Counted from the first letter of the stretch, positions 1-13,211 are shown. The stretch is 64,000 nucleotides of DNA from Poecilobothrus nobilitatus (GCA_947095535.1 OX352773.1:30401398-30465397), one strand, 5' to 3'. Made by a program: numbers and translations. The notes: generated by a model from the sequence alone, not told the origin.

Positions 1-2
1 CT

Positions 3-197
3 TCAGCTTCTTACAGAAATGACATTAGTCGCTTCAGCATTTCTAGTCGTCTGATGCGACTTAGAGAAAGAGGCTGTATTGACATGGGGCTACCACTACA
101 TAACAAGTTTAAAAAAAAAATAATGCTTTTCTTTGGAATTTTTCTTTTAAATTTTTGCATTAAAAGTCAAAGTTTGATATTAGTTTTGAAAATGTAG
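3..197 (+). CDS. possible partial exon of an unidentified gene at the window edge
   Basis: The first ~110 bases are much richer in G and C than anything around them. One forward frame stays open from base 3 to a stop near 195-197. The first ~35 codons look like real protein (for example SYRNDISRF and RLMRLRERG), while the rest is low-complexity Lys/Phe/Leu sequence of the kind produced by reading intron. A weak acceptor-like TTACAG ends at base 16. I cannot name the gene. The charged RLRERG-type stretch faintly recalls ligand-binding regions of insect ionotropic receptors, but that is a guess. The reverse strand is also open across the same patch, so strand is uncertain. It could instead be a transposon fragment. 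Confidence 0.22.
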   Translation, partial: SASYRNDISRFSISSRLMRLRERGCIDMGLPLHNKFKKKIMLFFGIFLLNFCIKSQSLILVLKM

Positions 198-1078
198 TTG
201 AAACAACAATAACATCAAAAAATGCGTTACGAAATGTAAAAAAATGTTACAATCTGTATTACCATTATTTCAAATTTTAAATTTAAATGCGGTTCAAAGA
301 CGGTTTAAAAATAATTTTTTCTATGGAACTCAATTTGGAACTCAACCATAACTATCATCAAAATCTGACATCAAGTTAAAACTGACCAACTACAAAAACT
401 TTTGATTCTATTTTGGCACATAAGCCATTTAACATGGTAAATTTTAGCTTTTTGTGTTCAAACAAAAATTAAATCCTGTATGGTTGGAACCCCAATTCAA
501 TGACAAATTTTAGTGATACGTAGCACAAGTCTAAAATAATTATATGGATGCAAAAAAAAAAAACTATTCATTTTAAATATCTAAATATTTAAAGTTTCAG
601 TAAAATTAAAGTATATTTAAAATAGACGGTTAAAAGTTTTATAATCTATTAAATAAATATTTAAAAAAATTTTTTTTTTTATTTTTATCATGTCAACTTC
701 AAAGAGCTTTGCAGCAAAAACGAATAAATTTATATTTTCAAAACTATATAGAACCTAGAATAGAAAAAAAAAAATCATTCAAATAAAAGTCAGACGGGGA
801 TGGTTTTCTCAATTTTTTAAAATTATAGTAAATAATTTACTTAAATGGGAACATTTTCACTTAACACCTTAATGCCAATATTAAATAACAAAAAGAATCA
901 TATACCTATAGACATATATAATATTCTGAGAATTTGAGAGAGCTTATATTAAATATACTACAAAAGTACATATAATCGTGTAAGTCGTAAGTTTGCAGTC
1001 ACCCTCTTATGAGAATAAAAAAAATTAAAAAACTGATTTTTTTTTTTTATTTTAAAAGTAAACATTGTGATTTGTGAA
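198..1078. other. AT-rich intergenic sequence
   Basis: No reading frame, tRNA-like fold or transposon end was recognised. Only A and T runs and scattered AT-rich sequence are visible. Confidence 0.5.
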
Positions 1079-1156
1079 TATAAAACGGTAACTGGTGAGC
1101 ATTATCTATTTAGTTCTATTATACAAGTCGGTTATATTACTTGGAATCTCTAACAG
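1079..1156 (+). promoter_or_regulatory. candidate GstS1 core promoter and untranslated first exon
   Basis: TATAAAA at 1079-1085 is followed about 30 bases later by TTAGTTC (1110-1116), close to the arthropod initiator TCAGTT. The following ~45 bases are less AT-rich than the surroundings and end in a good donor, CAG|GTATGT, at 1156/1157. An acceptor, ACTTAG, at 3587-3592 lies 14 bases before the GstS1 start codon and would complete the 5' untranslated region. This TATA, initiator and donor order is directly visible; its assignment to GstS1 is an inference from position and strand. Confidence 0.42.
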
Positions 1157-2000
1157 GTATGTGAAATTATTATACGATTTTTTAATTAAAAATGTATTTT
1201 TTTAATGAATTTATTTTTTTCAAAAATATTTATATATATATATATATATATACATTTAGTGATTAAAAAAAAAAAAAACAAAAAAATCTTAAAAAAAAAA
1301 AGGTTCTTGACCGTTCTTTTAAATATTTTTTTTTGAATGTAAGTATATATAAGGTAAAACAAAAACATGTCTAGCTCCGGCTGAGATAAGTGCAAAGTAT
1401 AAATCATAGATAACATAATATAAAATTTGTTTATAATATTTTAATTTCACGGTTAAAATAAATTAAATACTCATGATTTAGTTTTTTTTTGATTTTCTTT
1501 AAATTTTTTTTATTTTTTATTTTTTATACTGATAAAAACTAAAATTAGCTTAGCTTATATTCGTTTTTTATTAAAAGCGTTTGTAAATAGCGTATATACA
1601 TATATAGTTTATTATGTAGAAATTTTATAAAATCTTTTAATAAAATTTATTTAAAAAAAAAACAAAAAAAAAATGGAAAAAAAAACAATACACCTAAATA
1701 TGAGTAATAAAAAAAATAAATTTAAAAATATATAAATTTTAACTCATATTTTTAAATTAAAAAAAAAAAAAAAAATAATAAGTTCAAAAGACAAAGTGAT
1801 TAAAATTACAATAAAAAAAAATTTTTTTTTTTGGCTATACAATTTTAATTATTTTTGTATTTTTATTGTGAATTCGATTCAAATGATTATGCATTTTTGT
1901 TTTTTTTTTTTTATAGTTTTATGTCTAATTAGAATAGAATTTTAGTAAAATGTAGATTAAAATAGAACAAACTAACTAAAATATAAAAACAAGTAAAAAG

Positions 2001-2033
<33 letters not shown>

Positions 2034-3592
2034 ATTCAAGATAAATTGCGTTAATTATGTGCATTATTCGAAATTGAAAATAAATTAGGGCAAAATATAT
2101 AAATTTAGAAAAAAAAAACAAAAAAAAAAAAAAAACTAAAATGACATGTCATTGAAAAACATTTCAAATAATTAAAATAAAAAACAAAAATTTAAAAATA
2201 AGAAAAGAATAATTTCAGTAAAAGTAAATCTATACTCAATTTTTATTTTTTTTTTTTTGTTTATTTTTTGTTCCAATCAATTGAAAAATTTCACCTACCA
2301 TTTGATTTTTGGTAGTGATCGATATTAAACGGATTAAATTCTTAACGGTAAATGTTTGATTATTAAATTAATTAAAGTTATAATTAAAGTTTATTTTCTA
2401 TATTTAATTTTATAAAATAAAAATAAAAAAATTATTTTGAAAATAATTGAATTTTACATATGTATAATTATTATGTATTATAAAAATGATATATATATAT
2501 ATTATGTATTATAAAAATGATTGAAAATAATTCTAATTTAATTTTATTTAATTGTTATTTTAAACAAAATTTTGTAAAAATTTCGTTATATTTTTTGTTT
2601 AAATATTGCAAAAAAAAAAAAAAAAAAGTCAAATATAAAGTGATAAAATAACGGTTTTTGTTTTTCCATAATTGAATGAAATCTTAATAAAAAAAAAATA
2701 AGTATTTTAATATTATATTATTTAAACAAAAAAAAAAACAAAAAACAAAAAAAAAAAAAATTTTTAGAATTGAAAGAAACATTGAAAATATTATATAACA
2801 AAAATAGTTATGTAATTAAATATTCATGCTATATAAATAAAAAAAAAACCAAAATTTTTTCAAAAAAAATTCCATTTAAGTTTATTTAGTACCGTTTTCC
2901 AAGAAAGTTATTTCATCTTAAAATAAATAAAAGTTAATTTAAACAAAGTATGAAAAATAAAACAATAATTAAATAGAATTCAATATTTTTAATACATAAA
3001 AGATAATATATGTATATTATTTTCAGAAATGAAATATGATTACCTATACTACATATATATTTTAAAAGAAGAATTATTGTACATAAGTGTTATTTGATTT
3101 GTATAAAGAATTATTTTAACATTTATTTATTTTAACTTTTATATACAGTATAGAATAAAATATTCTACACATATAAAATATTCTATACAGTATAGAATAA
3201 AAGAAGCATTACAAAAAAAAAAAAAAAATCTTTAAAAATAATTGCAATTTTAAATATCACTGTCTATAATAAAATTTAAAAAGTTTTTTAAGTTGATAAT
3301 ATTAGATCGCACTTTAATCTGCGTTTATTACAATTAAAACTTTATCTTATCTTTTTTTTAATAAACATTTTTTTTTTTTTATTTTGTTTTATAGTAATGA
3401 TAACGAATTTTACACTCTATTGTAAAAATTTTATTTTATATTATAAAATATATATAGTGAACGTCATAGAATTCATCAAATAAAGATAATTTATAGCTAT
3501 ACCTTAGATTTAATTTTTGTTATTTTTTTTTGTTTTTTTAATTTAATTTAAATCTAAATTTATTATATGTATACAATTTAATATATACTTAG
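1157..3592 (+). other. probable 5'-UTR intron of GstS1
   Basis: No protein-like frame is seen on either strand. The stretch is dominated by A and T homopolymers (for example near 2003-2031), an AT dinucleotide run near 1232-1250, and a short local repeat of ATACAGTATAGAATA around 3145-3200 mixed with its inverted form. Nothing else was recognised. Confidence 0.4.
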
Positions 3593-3606
3593 TTAATTAA
3601 AATAAA

Positions 3607-4848
3607 ATGGGCGATCAAACAGCACCACCACCAGCGGAAGGAGAAGCACCACCACCAGCAGAAGGTGAAGCACCACCACCAGCTGAAGGTGAAGCAGTAC
3701 CAGAAGGAGAACCCGTACCAGCTGTACCATGGGAACAATTACCACATGCATATACATTATTTTATTTTAATGTAAAGGCATTAGCTGAACCTTTACGTTA
3801 TTTATTTGCTTTTGGTGGTATAGAATATGAAGATGTTAGAGTAACACGTGATGAATGGCCAGCATTAAAACCAAGTAAGTTAAAGAAAAAAAATTTATAT
3901 TTTTTGTACTGAAGTATGTATGTTTATATATTTCCAACTAAAAATTTTTCAAATAAATATATATGAATTCTCTTTACTTAAAATTGGTTTTATCGTAAAA
4001 AAAAAAAAAAAACAAAATTATGTAAAGTTGTAAATATTAGCTTAAATAAATAAAAAAATTAAAATAAATAAATATTTAATATTTGAAATAAAAATTTTTG
4101 TATACAATATTTTTTAAAATAATAAAAAAAGCACCATAATTTTAAAAAAATTATATTTATTATTTTTTTTTTTGTTTAAAGCAATGCCAATGGGTCAAAT
4201 GCCAGTTTTAGAGGTAGATGGTAAACGTGTACATCAAAGTATTTCAATGGCAAGATTTTTAGCTAAAACTGTTGGTTTAGCTGGAACAAATCATTGGGAA
4301 GATTTACAAATTGATATTGTTGTTGATACAATCAATGATTTTCGCTTAAGTACCGAAACCTGTTAGCATCCATTAAAATAAATTAATTAATAAAAAAAAT
4401 TTTTATATAAATATAGAAATTGCAGTCGTTTCATATGAACCAGAAGATGAAATCAAAGAAAAAAAATTGATAACATTAAATAATGAAGTCATTCCATTTT
4501 ATTTGGAAAAATTGGAACAAACTGTTAAAGATAATGATGGTCATTTAGCATTGAATAAGGTTTGAAAATTGGAATTGGAATGAAAATGAGTTTTTTTTTT
4601 TTTTTTTTTTTCGAATATAACAATTTTATACGTTATATTAATAATAAAATATTTTTTACAATTTTTTACATATTTTATAGCTAACTTGGGCTGATATTTA
4701 CTTTGCTGGCATTTTGGAATATATGAATTATATGGTTAAACGTGATTTACTTGAAAATTATCCATCTTTAAAAGGTCTTGTAGAATCTATTAATGCTATT
4801 GATCCAATTAAAGCATGGATTGAAAAACGGCCACAAACAGAAGTTTAA
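3607..4848 (+). CDS. GstS1: sigma-class glutathione S-transferase (GstS1), 4 coding exons
   Basis: Cytosolic enzyme that conjugates glutathione to lipid-peroxidation aldehydes such as 4-hydroxynonenal; in flies it is abundant in indirect flight muscle. Exons: 3607-3874, 4182-4349, 4417-4559, 4681-4848, all GT/AG and in phase, giving 248 residues (the Drosophila protein is about 249). Residues 6-29 are three perfect copies of APPPAEGE, part of the Pro/Glu-rich N-terminal extension of fly GstS1. The thioredoxin-like domain follows (about 48-125), with the catalytic tyrosine at Y53 in [15 protein letters not shown] and the glutathione-binding stretch [19 protein letters not shown] crossing the first splice junction. 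The all-helical C-terminal domain ends [12 protein letters not shown]. The start is the only ATG preceding the extension. A polyadenylation signal lies at 4878-4883. Nothing is broken. Identification is by strong residue-level similarity to fly GstS1. Confidence 0.96.
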
Positions 4849-5204
4849 TATATAAAAACAAAAAAAAACGAAAAAAAAATAAATAAAAAAAAACAACACA
4901 AAACAATGGATTTTTTAAAATAAAATAAAATATTCAAAATAAGAAAAAAATTCAAAAATAACTTTTTCTAAATAATAGATTTTTTAATTTATATAATATT
5001 GTTTAAAATATAATATATAATATTTTTTAAAAATTATTTAACAAAAACATAATTTAAAAAAAAATATTTTTTTTTTCTTCTTGAGTTTTTTTAATTCGAT
5101 TAGGTTATTTTTTCTAATTTTCCAATTTGTTATTTTATTTTACAAAAACCCATTTTAAGAATTTGAAACGTTATTTCTTTTTAAATTATAATTTACCTTA
5201 AAAT

Positions 5205-5290
5205 AACAAAAACAACTCGAAAAATTAGTTGAAATTATGAGTTAAAATAACACTGAATTTGAGCGGATAATAAACCACTACGCCACTACT
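5205..5290 (-). repeat. possible tRNA-derived SINE fragment
   Basis: Read on the reverse strand, this stretch contains TAGTGGCGTAGTGG, which fits the A box of a tRNA-type polymerase III promoter (TGGCNNAGTGG). It is followed by a TTATTATCCGCTC stretch resembling an anticodon arm. The expected B box is degenerate. Best read as a decayed tRNA-derived SINE head; it is too eroded to be a functional tRNA gene. Confidence 0.28.
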
Positions 5291-5743
5291 AAAATCAAAA
5301 TCAATTTATTATGTTTATTATCAGAAAATGTAAATATATATTTTTTAAAATAAAAAAAAAAAAAAATGATAAAATAAATTTACGTTACTTAATAATTTAC
5401 AAGATATTTGTTGATAAGTTTTTCATTTCTTACGTATTTTATTGATATATTAAGGTTATCTATTCATTCCTTCTTTAAACTGAGTCTTTTTGTGAATATT
5501 TTGAGTACATTGTCTAATTGTAAATTCATTCTTATTTTTTTTAGACTTATTATTCTAATGTGAAAAAAACTTTTAAAAATAAATTATGATTTTCACTCAG
5601 TTTTTCGATTTTAATTTTTCATAGCAGATGATTTGTTGATGAATATTTACAAAAAATAAATTTTTTAAATGAACGATAGATTAAGTTAATTTCCTATCTA
5701 TATATTTTACCAAATAATTTAAGTAATTTAAGGGATAGTAGCC

Positions 5744-5881
5744 GGCCCGCGATTAAGAATACTTTTCTTTTGAAATAGGCATTGCTGGTTACAAAATCAA
5801 GATTTCATTAACATTTCGGTTTTTAATAATTTTAGTTTTTCTAAGATATTGGGTGTGATACATAATACTCTCAAGCGGGCC
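5744..5881. mobile_element. possible 138-bp MITE with GGCCCGC ends
   Basis: GGCCCGC at 5744-5750 is mirrored by GCGGGCC at 5875-5881, and both stand out from a nearly GC-free background. The inverted match beyond seven bases is weak, and no target-site duplication was seen. It may be a small DNA-transposon derivative or chance. Confidence 0.22.
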
Positions 5882-6754
5882 AGTTTTTATATAAACTTTT
5901 TAAGATAATACAGATTAGAGTTTATTTTTAGATTTTGATCTACATTTACTATGTTAAAACAATTGTGAATATTTTGTATTCTGGTTATAATAATTAATAT
6001 CTCAATTATACAATATTTAACTTTATATTAGTTAACTAACAGGAATACTTGGCATTGCTCGAAGTGTTGTGTTGCCTAACTTTATTGAGAATTGTATACA
6101 ATGTTGCTATGTTTTTATTGATAATTTTGTAGTTTTATCCTTGTGGGCAATTTTTCCGACATTAAACAAAAAACTTTCAAGTTTGAACTCAATAAGTTTG
6201 ACTTATCAATTTTAGAGTTTATACAAAATTTCTTAATATGTCTAGATGTCATAACGGGTCTATGGAACTCGACAAAAATTTATTAGGAGCTTCATTAAAG
6301 TACGCTGAAAAATTGAACAAAATTGCTTGATAGAAAAACTTTTTATTAACTGACTTGCCAGAGCTGGTTAACGGACTACATAACCAATTTAATTCGGCAA
6401 AATCATTCGGTAAGAAACAACATTTCAAAATTTTCTCAGTCATTAAAGCAACAGGGAAAATTGAAAACGGAACAGATTAACGAAATGAAAGGAAAATTAG
6501 TGTATGGTTCAGAGAAACATTTCTTTAAAATTCAACTATAACCGGAAACACCGTAAAGGAATGCATATAAATAACAAACAAACAAACTTTCTGCTTTGTA
6601 TAATCAGTTTTGATTATTGATATTTTCCAATCGTAATATGTATACCTATAATCATATAGTAACTATATATAAAGTAACTATGTATATATATAACTATGTA
6701 TGTAGTTACTTTATGCTATAATCAAATAAAATAAAAATAAAATAATTTATTCTT

Positions 6755-6895
6755 GTATTCTATAATAGATGGCGCAAAAATAAAAATATTTGAGTTTCAT
6801 TGTTTAGTTTGAGTTAATAGTTAGAAACGAGGAATTAACATTTTGTGGGCCTCCAGAAACTGAAGTTTAGTCAAATATATATATAAATAATAAAT
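6755..6895 (+). repeat. dispersed repeat, diverged copy of the 45.18-kb palindromic element
   Basis: TTCTTGTAT, then ATAATAGATGGCGC and AAATAAAAATATTTG occur here in the same order as at 45181-45242. Similarity continues downstream (CTGAA..TTTAGTCAAATAT in both), so the repeated unit is longer than the 62-bp palindrome. The right inverted terminus has been lost in this copy. Confidence 0.45.
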
Positions 6896-9001
6896 TACTA
6901 ACTGAACTTAAATATTTTATAATTGTAGGTAATTTGTTCTTTATTCCATAATCTAACCGTATCCATTTATTTTTTTAAATTAACTACAACTACGAAAATC
7001 GAAGAAGTTAATTCTATTATAACAAAATATATCTTATGAAATTTTTAATTCTTATTATTTCACTCATTCAGAATATTTAATACCTATACCTACAAAAAAA
7101 AAAAAAATATCGTAAAAATTTTACTCAAATTCCTTTTCTCTACTGGTTTGTGAATTCACTAAAAATTGGATATTCTTATAACGGTACAGTATTTCTATCA
7201 ACTTAAAAGGTGATTATCGTTTATAGTGTAGTTTTTTTTTTTTTATTATATTTTTAACTTAATATTAAGCTTTTAAATAGCTTTGAAGAAAATTAATAAA
7301 AAAAGTTTAAACTGTTTAAACAGAATAAATTTTATTCTCTATTAATAAAAATATTAAAAAGATGAGTAAAATTTATTGCTCACTTGTTTTTTTAAAAAAA
7401 CTAAAGAAAAAAAAAAAAATACATAGATATATGCATGTGAATATCGTTAAACAGGTACAATACATTAAATATATATATTTGTGAATACTTAAAGAATCTG
7501 ACATTAATTCAATAAATTTTAATTTTTCTATTTAAATAAAAACAAAAAACAAAAAAAACCTGTTCATTACCTATTAGATTAAATACGTTGGTAAGTAGTG
7601 GGGTTAAGAAGTCAATTGCAGTATCAGTTAGTAACAAACAAAAGGTAATAAAAGTAAATAAGATAAATATATATATGTATGTGTATATTGGATAAAAAAC
7701 AGCTCAATTGTTGTGTATTGTATTTTTGATTGTGGAAAACAAAAAATAATTTTCAAAATAATATAATAGGAATATAGGTAAATACTATTTTATTTTTTTT
7801 TAAAAATGAACTATGGAGAAATATAGGCAATGATGCCAAAATGATTTATAACATTAAACCACTACATTTTTAAGGTTTAGGTTTTAAGATGGCTTTTTTT
7901 TTTGTGGTTTTTAAAAATGTTAGAAAAAAAAGCAAGTAAATTCTCTACAAGTAAATTAACTCTACAAGTTAATTCTGTTTGTTTTCTTTAATTGGTTTCG
8001 AAAATTTGAAAAAAATGTTTATTCATAAACTTTAAAGATAAAATAAAAAAAAAAAATTAAAAGTTGTTAAGACAGTTTCACTTTTTTTTTTTTTTAAATT
8101 TTATAATAATTCTAGACTAAATCGACATTTCTCTCTTCTCACAAAATAAAATAATGCAGAGCCATTATTTTTTAAAACAATGAAAAAAATCCCTTCTCTT
8201 AATGTAATGTAATACTATGTAATTAGCATACTGAAAATACAGAAACTTTAACAACTAACTTCTAATGCTTATAAAGTCAGAATTTAAAGTTTAAAAAATT
8301 AAATAAATTTTCTGATTAGCAGTTTATTAAATTTGTATTATAAAAGCAAAAAGAAACAAAACAAAAAAAAAATTTTTTGAGGTTAAGTTTTTGATTTTAT
8401 ATGACGTGTTTTTCGAATATCTATTTTTTAAATTATGAAACAAAGGAAAATATTTTTGGGGTATTATAAAAGAAGACATATTATTATCATATTCATAATT
8501 TCTTTATTATTGTATAATAATTTTTCTGTAATTAAAGTTTTAATTTTCCGAAATCAAAATTCTATTTCAAGATTAACATGGATTTTGTCGATTATGTCAT
8601 ATAAATGACAATATTATAAAGAAGTTGCTCATTTAGATTTTTATTAAAAAATATTTTAAAAAATAAAATTTTCTTGTATTCAACATATACATGTATATAT
8701 TATATTCCGGAAGTTGATTATGCAAATTTTCATATATAAAACATATGTTTAAATAACTGCAATAAATTTTTAATGAAATATTATATTTTTTTTTGTGCTT
8801 ACGGTATAAGTGAGTTACGGAAGATTTAAATAACTAAAGTTAGTAACTGTTAAAAGTACAATATGTTTATTTTAATTTTTTTTTTTATTCTATAAAAATG
8901 AGGTAGGTATTTATTTTCTTTAAAATTCATTTTTTAATTATTTTAAGATAAATTATTTTTTATTATAATCTAAAATTGTATATTATCATCTGGTATTTTA
9001 T

Positions 9002-9062
9002 TCATGAATAAAATATTCATGATTGATTTTTATCAATGATTGAATTCAATCATTGATAAAAA
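9002..9062. repeat. two adjacent inverted repeats, one a 36-bp perfect palindrome
   Basis: Bases 9027-9062 read identically on both strands (18-base arms, no loop, centred on GAATTC at 9042-9047). Just upstream, TCATGAATA and TATTCATGA form a second inverted pair at about 9002-9022. No gene or transposon is evident around them. Confidence 0.75.
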
Positions 9063-11243
9063 GAAAATCGATCAAATCGATCGAATTAATGGAATTCATT
9101 GGAGGGGAAATTAAAGAAGAACTTGAGATAAAAATTTAATAATAATAAAAAAAGATAATTTTTTTAATAAAAAATTAAAAAAAATTTTGTTTTTTTTTGG
9201 TAGGTTAAATTGGCTTTAAAATATTTTATAAATATATGTAAAATAATCATAGTATAGATATTAAGACAAAATCTGTGAGTTATTCTATGCAGTTATGATA
9301 AGTTAAGTCATTTTAAGAAAGTTCATTACACTTATTCAATTTTTTGTGACATATTTTTTAAAAATTCTTTGAAAAATATTTTTAAACTTACTTTAGCTTA
9401 TAGTACAAGCTATACTTTTATTAAAAAATTAAGCCGCGAAACTGTAAAATCAGTCTGACGACTTAAGTACATATTTATAAATCAGTTGTACCTATATATT
9501 TTTTTTTTTTAAATACCACAACATTAAAATTACATAAGATTTCATAAAATTAATTATAGTTAACTAAAAAAACACAAAACAATAACACTTGAGACTCAGA
9601 GAGTGAGATTAAAGAAAGACATACAGAGTAAATTATTTATTACCATTTACCAAATTACCATATCATAATAATTTTATTAATTTTAAAGAGAACTAAATTG
9701 AAATGGTTTTATAAATAATTAAAAAAATACTTAAAAATGTGTGCTTTTATTGTTTATATTTAAAAAATAAAAACAAAACTTTTTCATACATTTTCAAATG
9801 TACACAAATGCACATACCTATAGGAAAAAATTTTTTATGTATACCTATTAAAAAAAAAATTTTATTTGTTTCAATAATGAAAAGCAAAAAAAAAAACTTA
9901 ATTATAAAAATTAAGCACAAATATTCAAATATTTAAAAAAAAGATTCACTTTTATTAAAATATAATTATAAACATCATAATATATGAGCTTTAATTATAG
10001 AGAGACTTTAATCTCTAATAATAAATACATAATATATCGCTTAAGTAATTGTAATCGTCTCTACACTACATAGTATTGGTTTGGTTCTCAATTTTCTCCT
10101 TTTTTATTTTCTTTATTTCAACTAAAGCAAATCAAACTCTCAACTCAACTCAACTTAACTCACATATATATTCAGTTACAAAATACAAAAAAAAAAAAAA
10201 AACTTTTTGTATAAACGAACGTAACAATCAAAATGAAAAAAAAAAAATTAAAGAATTGAATGACTAATACGACAAGGTCTCCAGCACAGCAGTTGAGAGT
10301 CATATAACAAAGCGTGATGTTGACTTTAACGATTATTGTGGTCGTTTCGCGTATAATAAAATAAAAAAAAAAGAAATAAACTATTAAAAATAAATAAAAA
10401 ATATACAAAAAATTCTTTTAATAACAGCTATAACATAAAATTAATTCAATATTATCAAAATAATAAATTAATTAAAGTAATTTTTAATATAATATTTAAT
10501 AATTAATAGGTAGTTAATATTTAATAATTAATATATTAAAAAAAAAAAAATTTTACTGTGATATTTTATATTTTTATTTTTTTTTTTGGTTTTTGCGTCA
10601 ATATCAGCTGCGCTAACGATTTCAAAGTACATATAAATTACACAGAACATTTTTTTGTATTATAAAATTTCGTGATATTTGCTTAATATTTATTTTTTTT
10701 TTTGTTATTTGTTTAAACGGTATGATCGTGCTGATCACAAAAATTAATTTATTTTTTTTTATTTGTTTCATCATTGACTAAAAAATAAAACAAAAAAAAA
10801 AAAAATTAAAAAAAATTGCAAATAAAAATAAAATAAAATAATTTTTATTTTCTTTATTCTTTATTTTTGTTTTTATTTTTTTTTTTCACCATACATTTAA
10901 AATCTAAAAATATAAAATACTTGTATATTAATTTCATAAAATAACACTTTAAATATTTATTTAATAACACAAAAAAAAAAAAAACAAAAAATTAATTTAA
11001 AGCCAAAGGAAAGAAATAAAAAAAAAGATTAACGATCACCTATAAGGTCACTTATTAAAAAAACTAAAAAAAATGAATAAGTGTTTATTTTTGTAGTGGA
11101 ATTAAAAAAAAAAAAAAAAATGTTTAATGTTTAATTTTTTTTTGTTTACTAAAAAAAAAAAAAAAACTAATTAAAAAAATTTTCAAAATCCCTTTAACAT
11201 AAAACAAATTTTTATTAAAAAAAAAAAAAAACAAACAAAAAAA

Positions 11244-13178
11244 ATGGCTCAAAATTTATTAATACGTAAAGAATTTCGTAATAGCTCAAAAAAGACACGA
11301 AGATCAACATCTGTTTTTTATTTAGATAGTACAACAACCGATAAAACACTTTTAATAGAATCAGAAAGTAAAACAAATAATGATGAAAATGAAAATTTTT
11401 TTGAAAAAAATAATGAAACATATTCTAGTCAATTAAAAATTAATAATGGCAATGGTAAATTTATTAAATCAGATAATATTTTATTAAAAAAATCTCAATC
11501 ATTTGATGATTGTTCAACATCTACAAATTCATCAGCATCATATTCAATTGTATCAGATGATTTACCATCAAATATTATATCAAATGCATCATCTGCCACT
11601 TCAAGTTCATCATTTCAATATGATTATTCAGTGAATAGTACAATTGCTTGTGATCTTGATCAAACCACAAATTTAGAAAATATAGAAAATAATATTGGAC
11701 AAAAGAAACCAAAAGTTCCAGAGCGAAAACGAAATTTAGTGAAATTAAAACTTAATCAAAATTCAACAACACCAACAACAGTAACAACATCAACATCAGT
11801 AAATAAATATGGTGTGGGTACATCAAAAAATGATGATCATAGAAAAATAAAAGAAAAAGAAACTTTTAAAATTAATAATGATAAAAATAATAAAAGTAAA
11901 ACAATAATTTACAATTCAAATAATAATGGTAGCAATGGTAGCAATAATAATAATAATAATATTAATAAAATAAATATAAATGTTCCTATAACAGAAAATA
12001 AAAATAATAATATTAATTTAAATAATGATGAAGGTGTTATTAATTGTAATAATACTACACCACATAGTGATTATTGGAGTAATGAAATTCAAGTTGGTGT
12101 TACAAAAACAAATTATGTACAAAAATTACGTTTAAAATTTGAAATGTTTTCAAATGAAACAACAACAACAACAACAACAACATCAAATTCATCATCACCT
12201 ATAAATGAAATTCCAATAAAAACAACAACAACAGTAACAACACCAAAAACTTCTAATACTAACAGTTTTATAAGTAAAATAACATCACCAAGACGTAAAA
12301 CATGTCATAGTGGTTTTAATATACCATCAACTTGGAATTATTTATCTAATTATAATAATAATAAAAATAATAATAATAATAGTAATAATAATAATAATAG
12401 TTCAACAAAAATTAATATTAATTTTGATGATGATAATGATAAATTAAAACTTCTATCAGATTGTTGTATTAATTCTGAAGATGAAGTTGATGAAATATCG
12501 GATTGTGAAGAAGCTGTTGAAATAAGAAATAATAAAAAAATAAAAAATTGTGATATAAATACAATGAAAAAAGAATTTAATCGAAATGATAGTAAAAGAA
12601 AAAGTAAAAAGAAATTAAAACGTAATATAAAAACTGTTTCAATTACACCATCAATAACATCAACAACACCAACAATACCAACAACAATAATTAATGATGA
12701 TATTCCGCATATAATTGTTAATGATTTTGGTGAAATTTCATTAAATAACAATGAAAAATCAAATGTAAATGACAATGACAATGACAATAAGAATGATAAT
12801 AATAATGATGATAATGATTATGATGATGATCATAATAATGTTGATGATATCAAAAATAAAAATTGTGAACAATCAGAAAAAATCAACATTAAACCAGAAA
12901 TAAAAAAACGTAGCGGAATTATCAGGTACTGAATATTATTACTTTCATAATTCACAATTTTTTTTTTTTTCTGTAACGTAATTTTGCAATTAAAGTTTTT
13001 TTTTTTTTTTTTTTATTTGCTTAAAAAACAAATATTTTTTTTTTTTTTTTGAAACAAAAAGACTGATTTTTTTTTTTTTTTTGCTTTAATATAGTTCAGA
13101 AAAACTAACTTTTATTTATTGATAAGATAAGAACTTGAGTAACACTTAAAACAATTAACGAACATTTTCATAGATAAA

Positions 13179-13211
<33 letters not shown>

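Larger units (their letters stand above)
4884..11243. other. intergenic region between GstS1 and the RhoGEF gene
   Basis: No host coding exon was recognised. GC-richer islands at about 5735-5885, 6030-6560 and 10260-10360 interrupt AT-rich sequence. The island at 10260-10360, and the sequence with a TTCAGTTAC initiator-like site near 10168, could belong to the promoter or untranslated leader of the RhoGEF, but nothing proves it. Small repeats in this block are listed separately. Confidence 0.5.

Noticed and set aside
6249..6443. Reverse 64-codon frame in a GC-richer island
   Set aside because: No family recognised, no promoter or splice context; kept only as part of the intergenic description.
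10076..10408. Overlapping short frames upstream of the RhoGEF
   Set aside because: Composition follows A/T runs; the region is better read as possible promoter or leader sequence.
12350..12787. Reverse-strand open frame of 145 codons rich in Leu, Ile and Ser
   Set aside because: It is the antisense of the RhoGEF low-complexity exon; AAT/ACA repeats read backward give Leu/Val runs.
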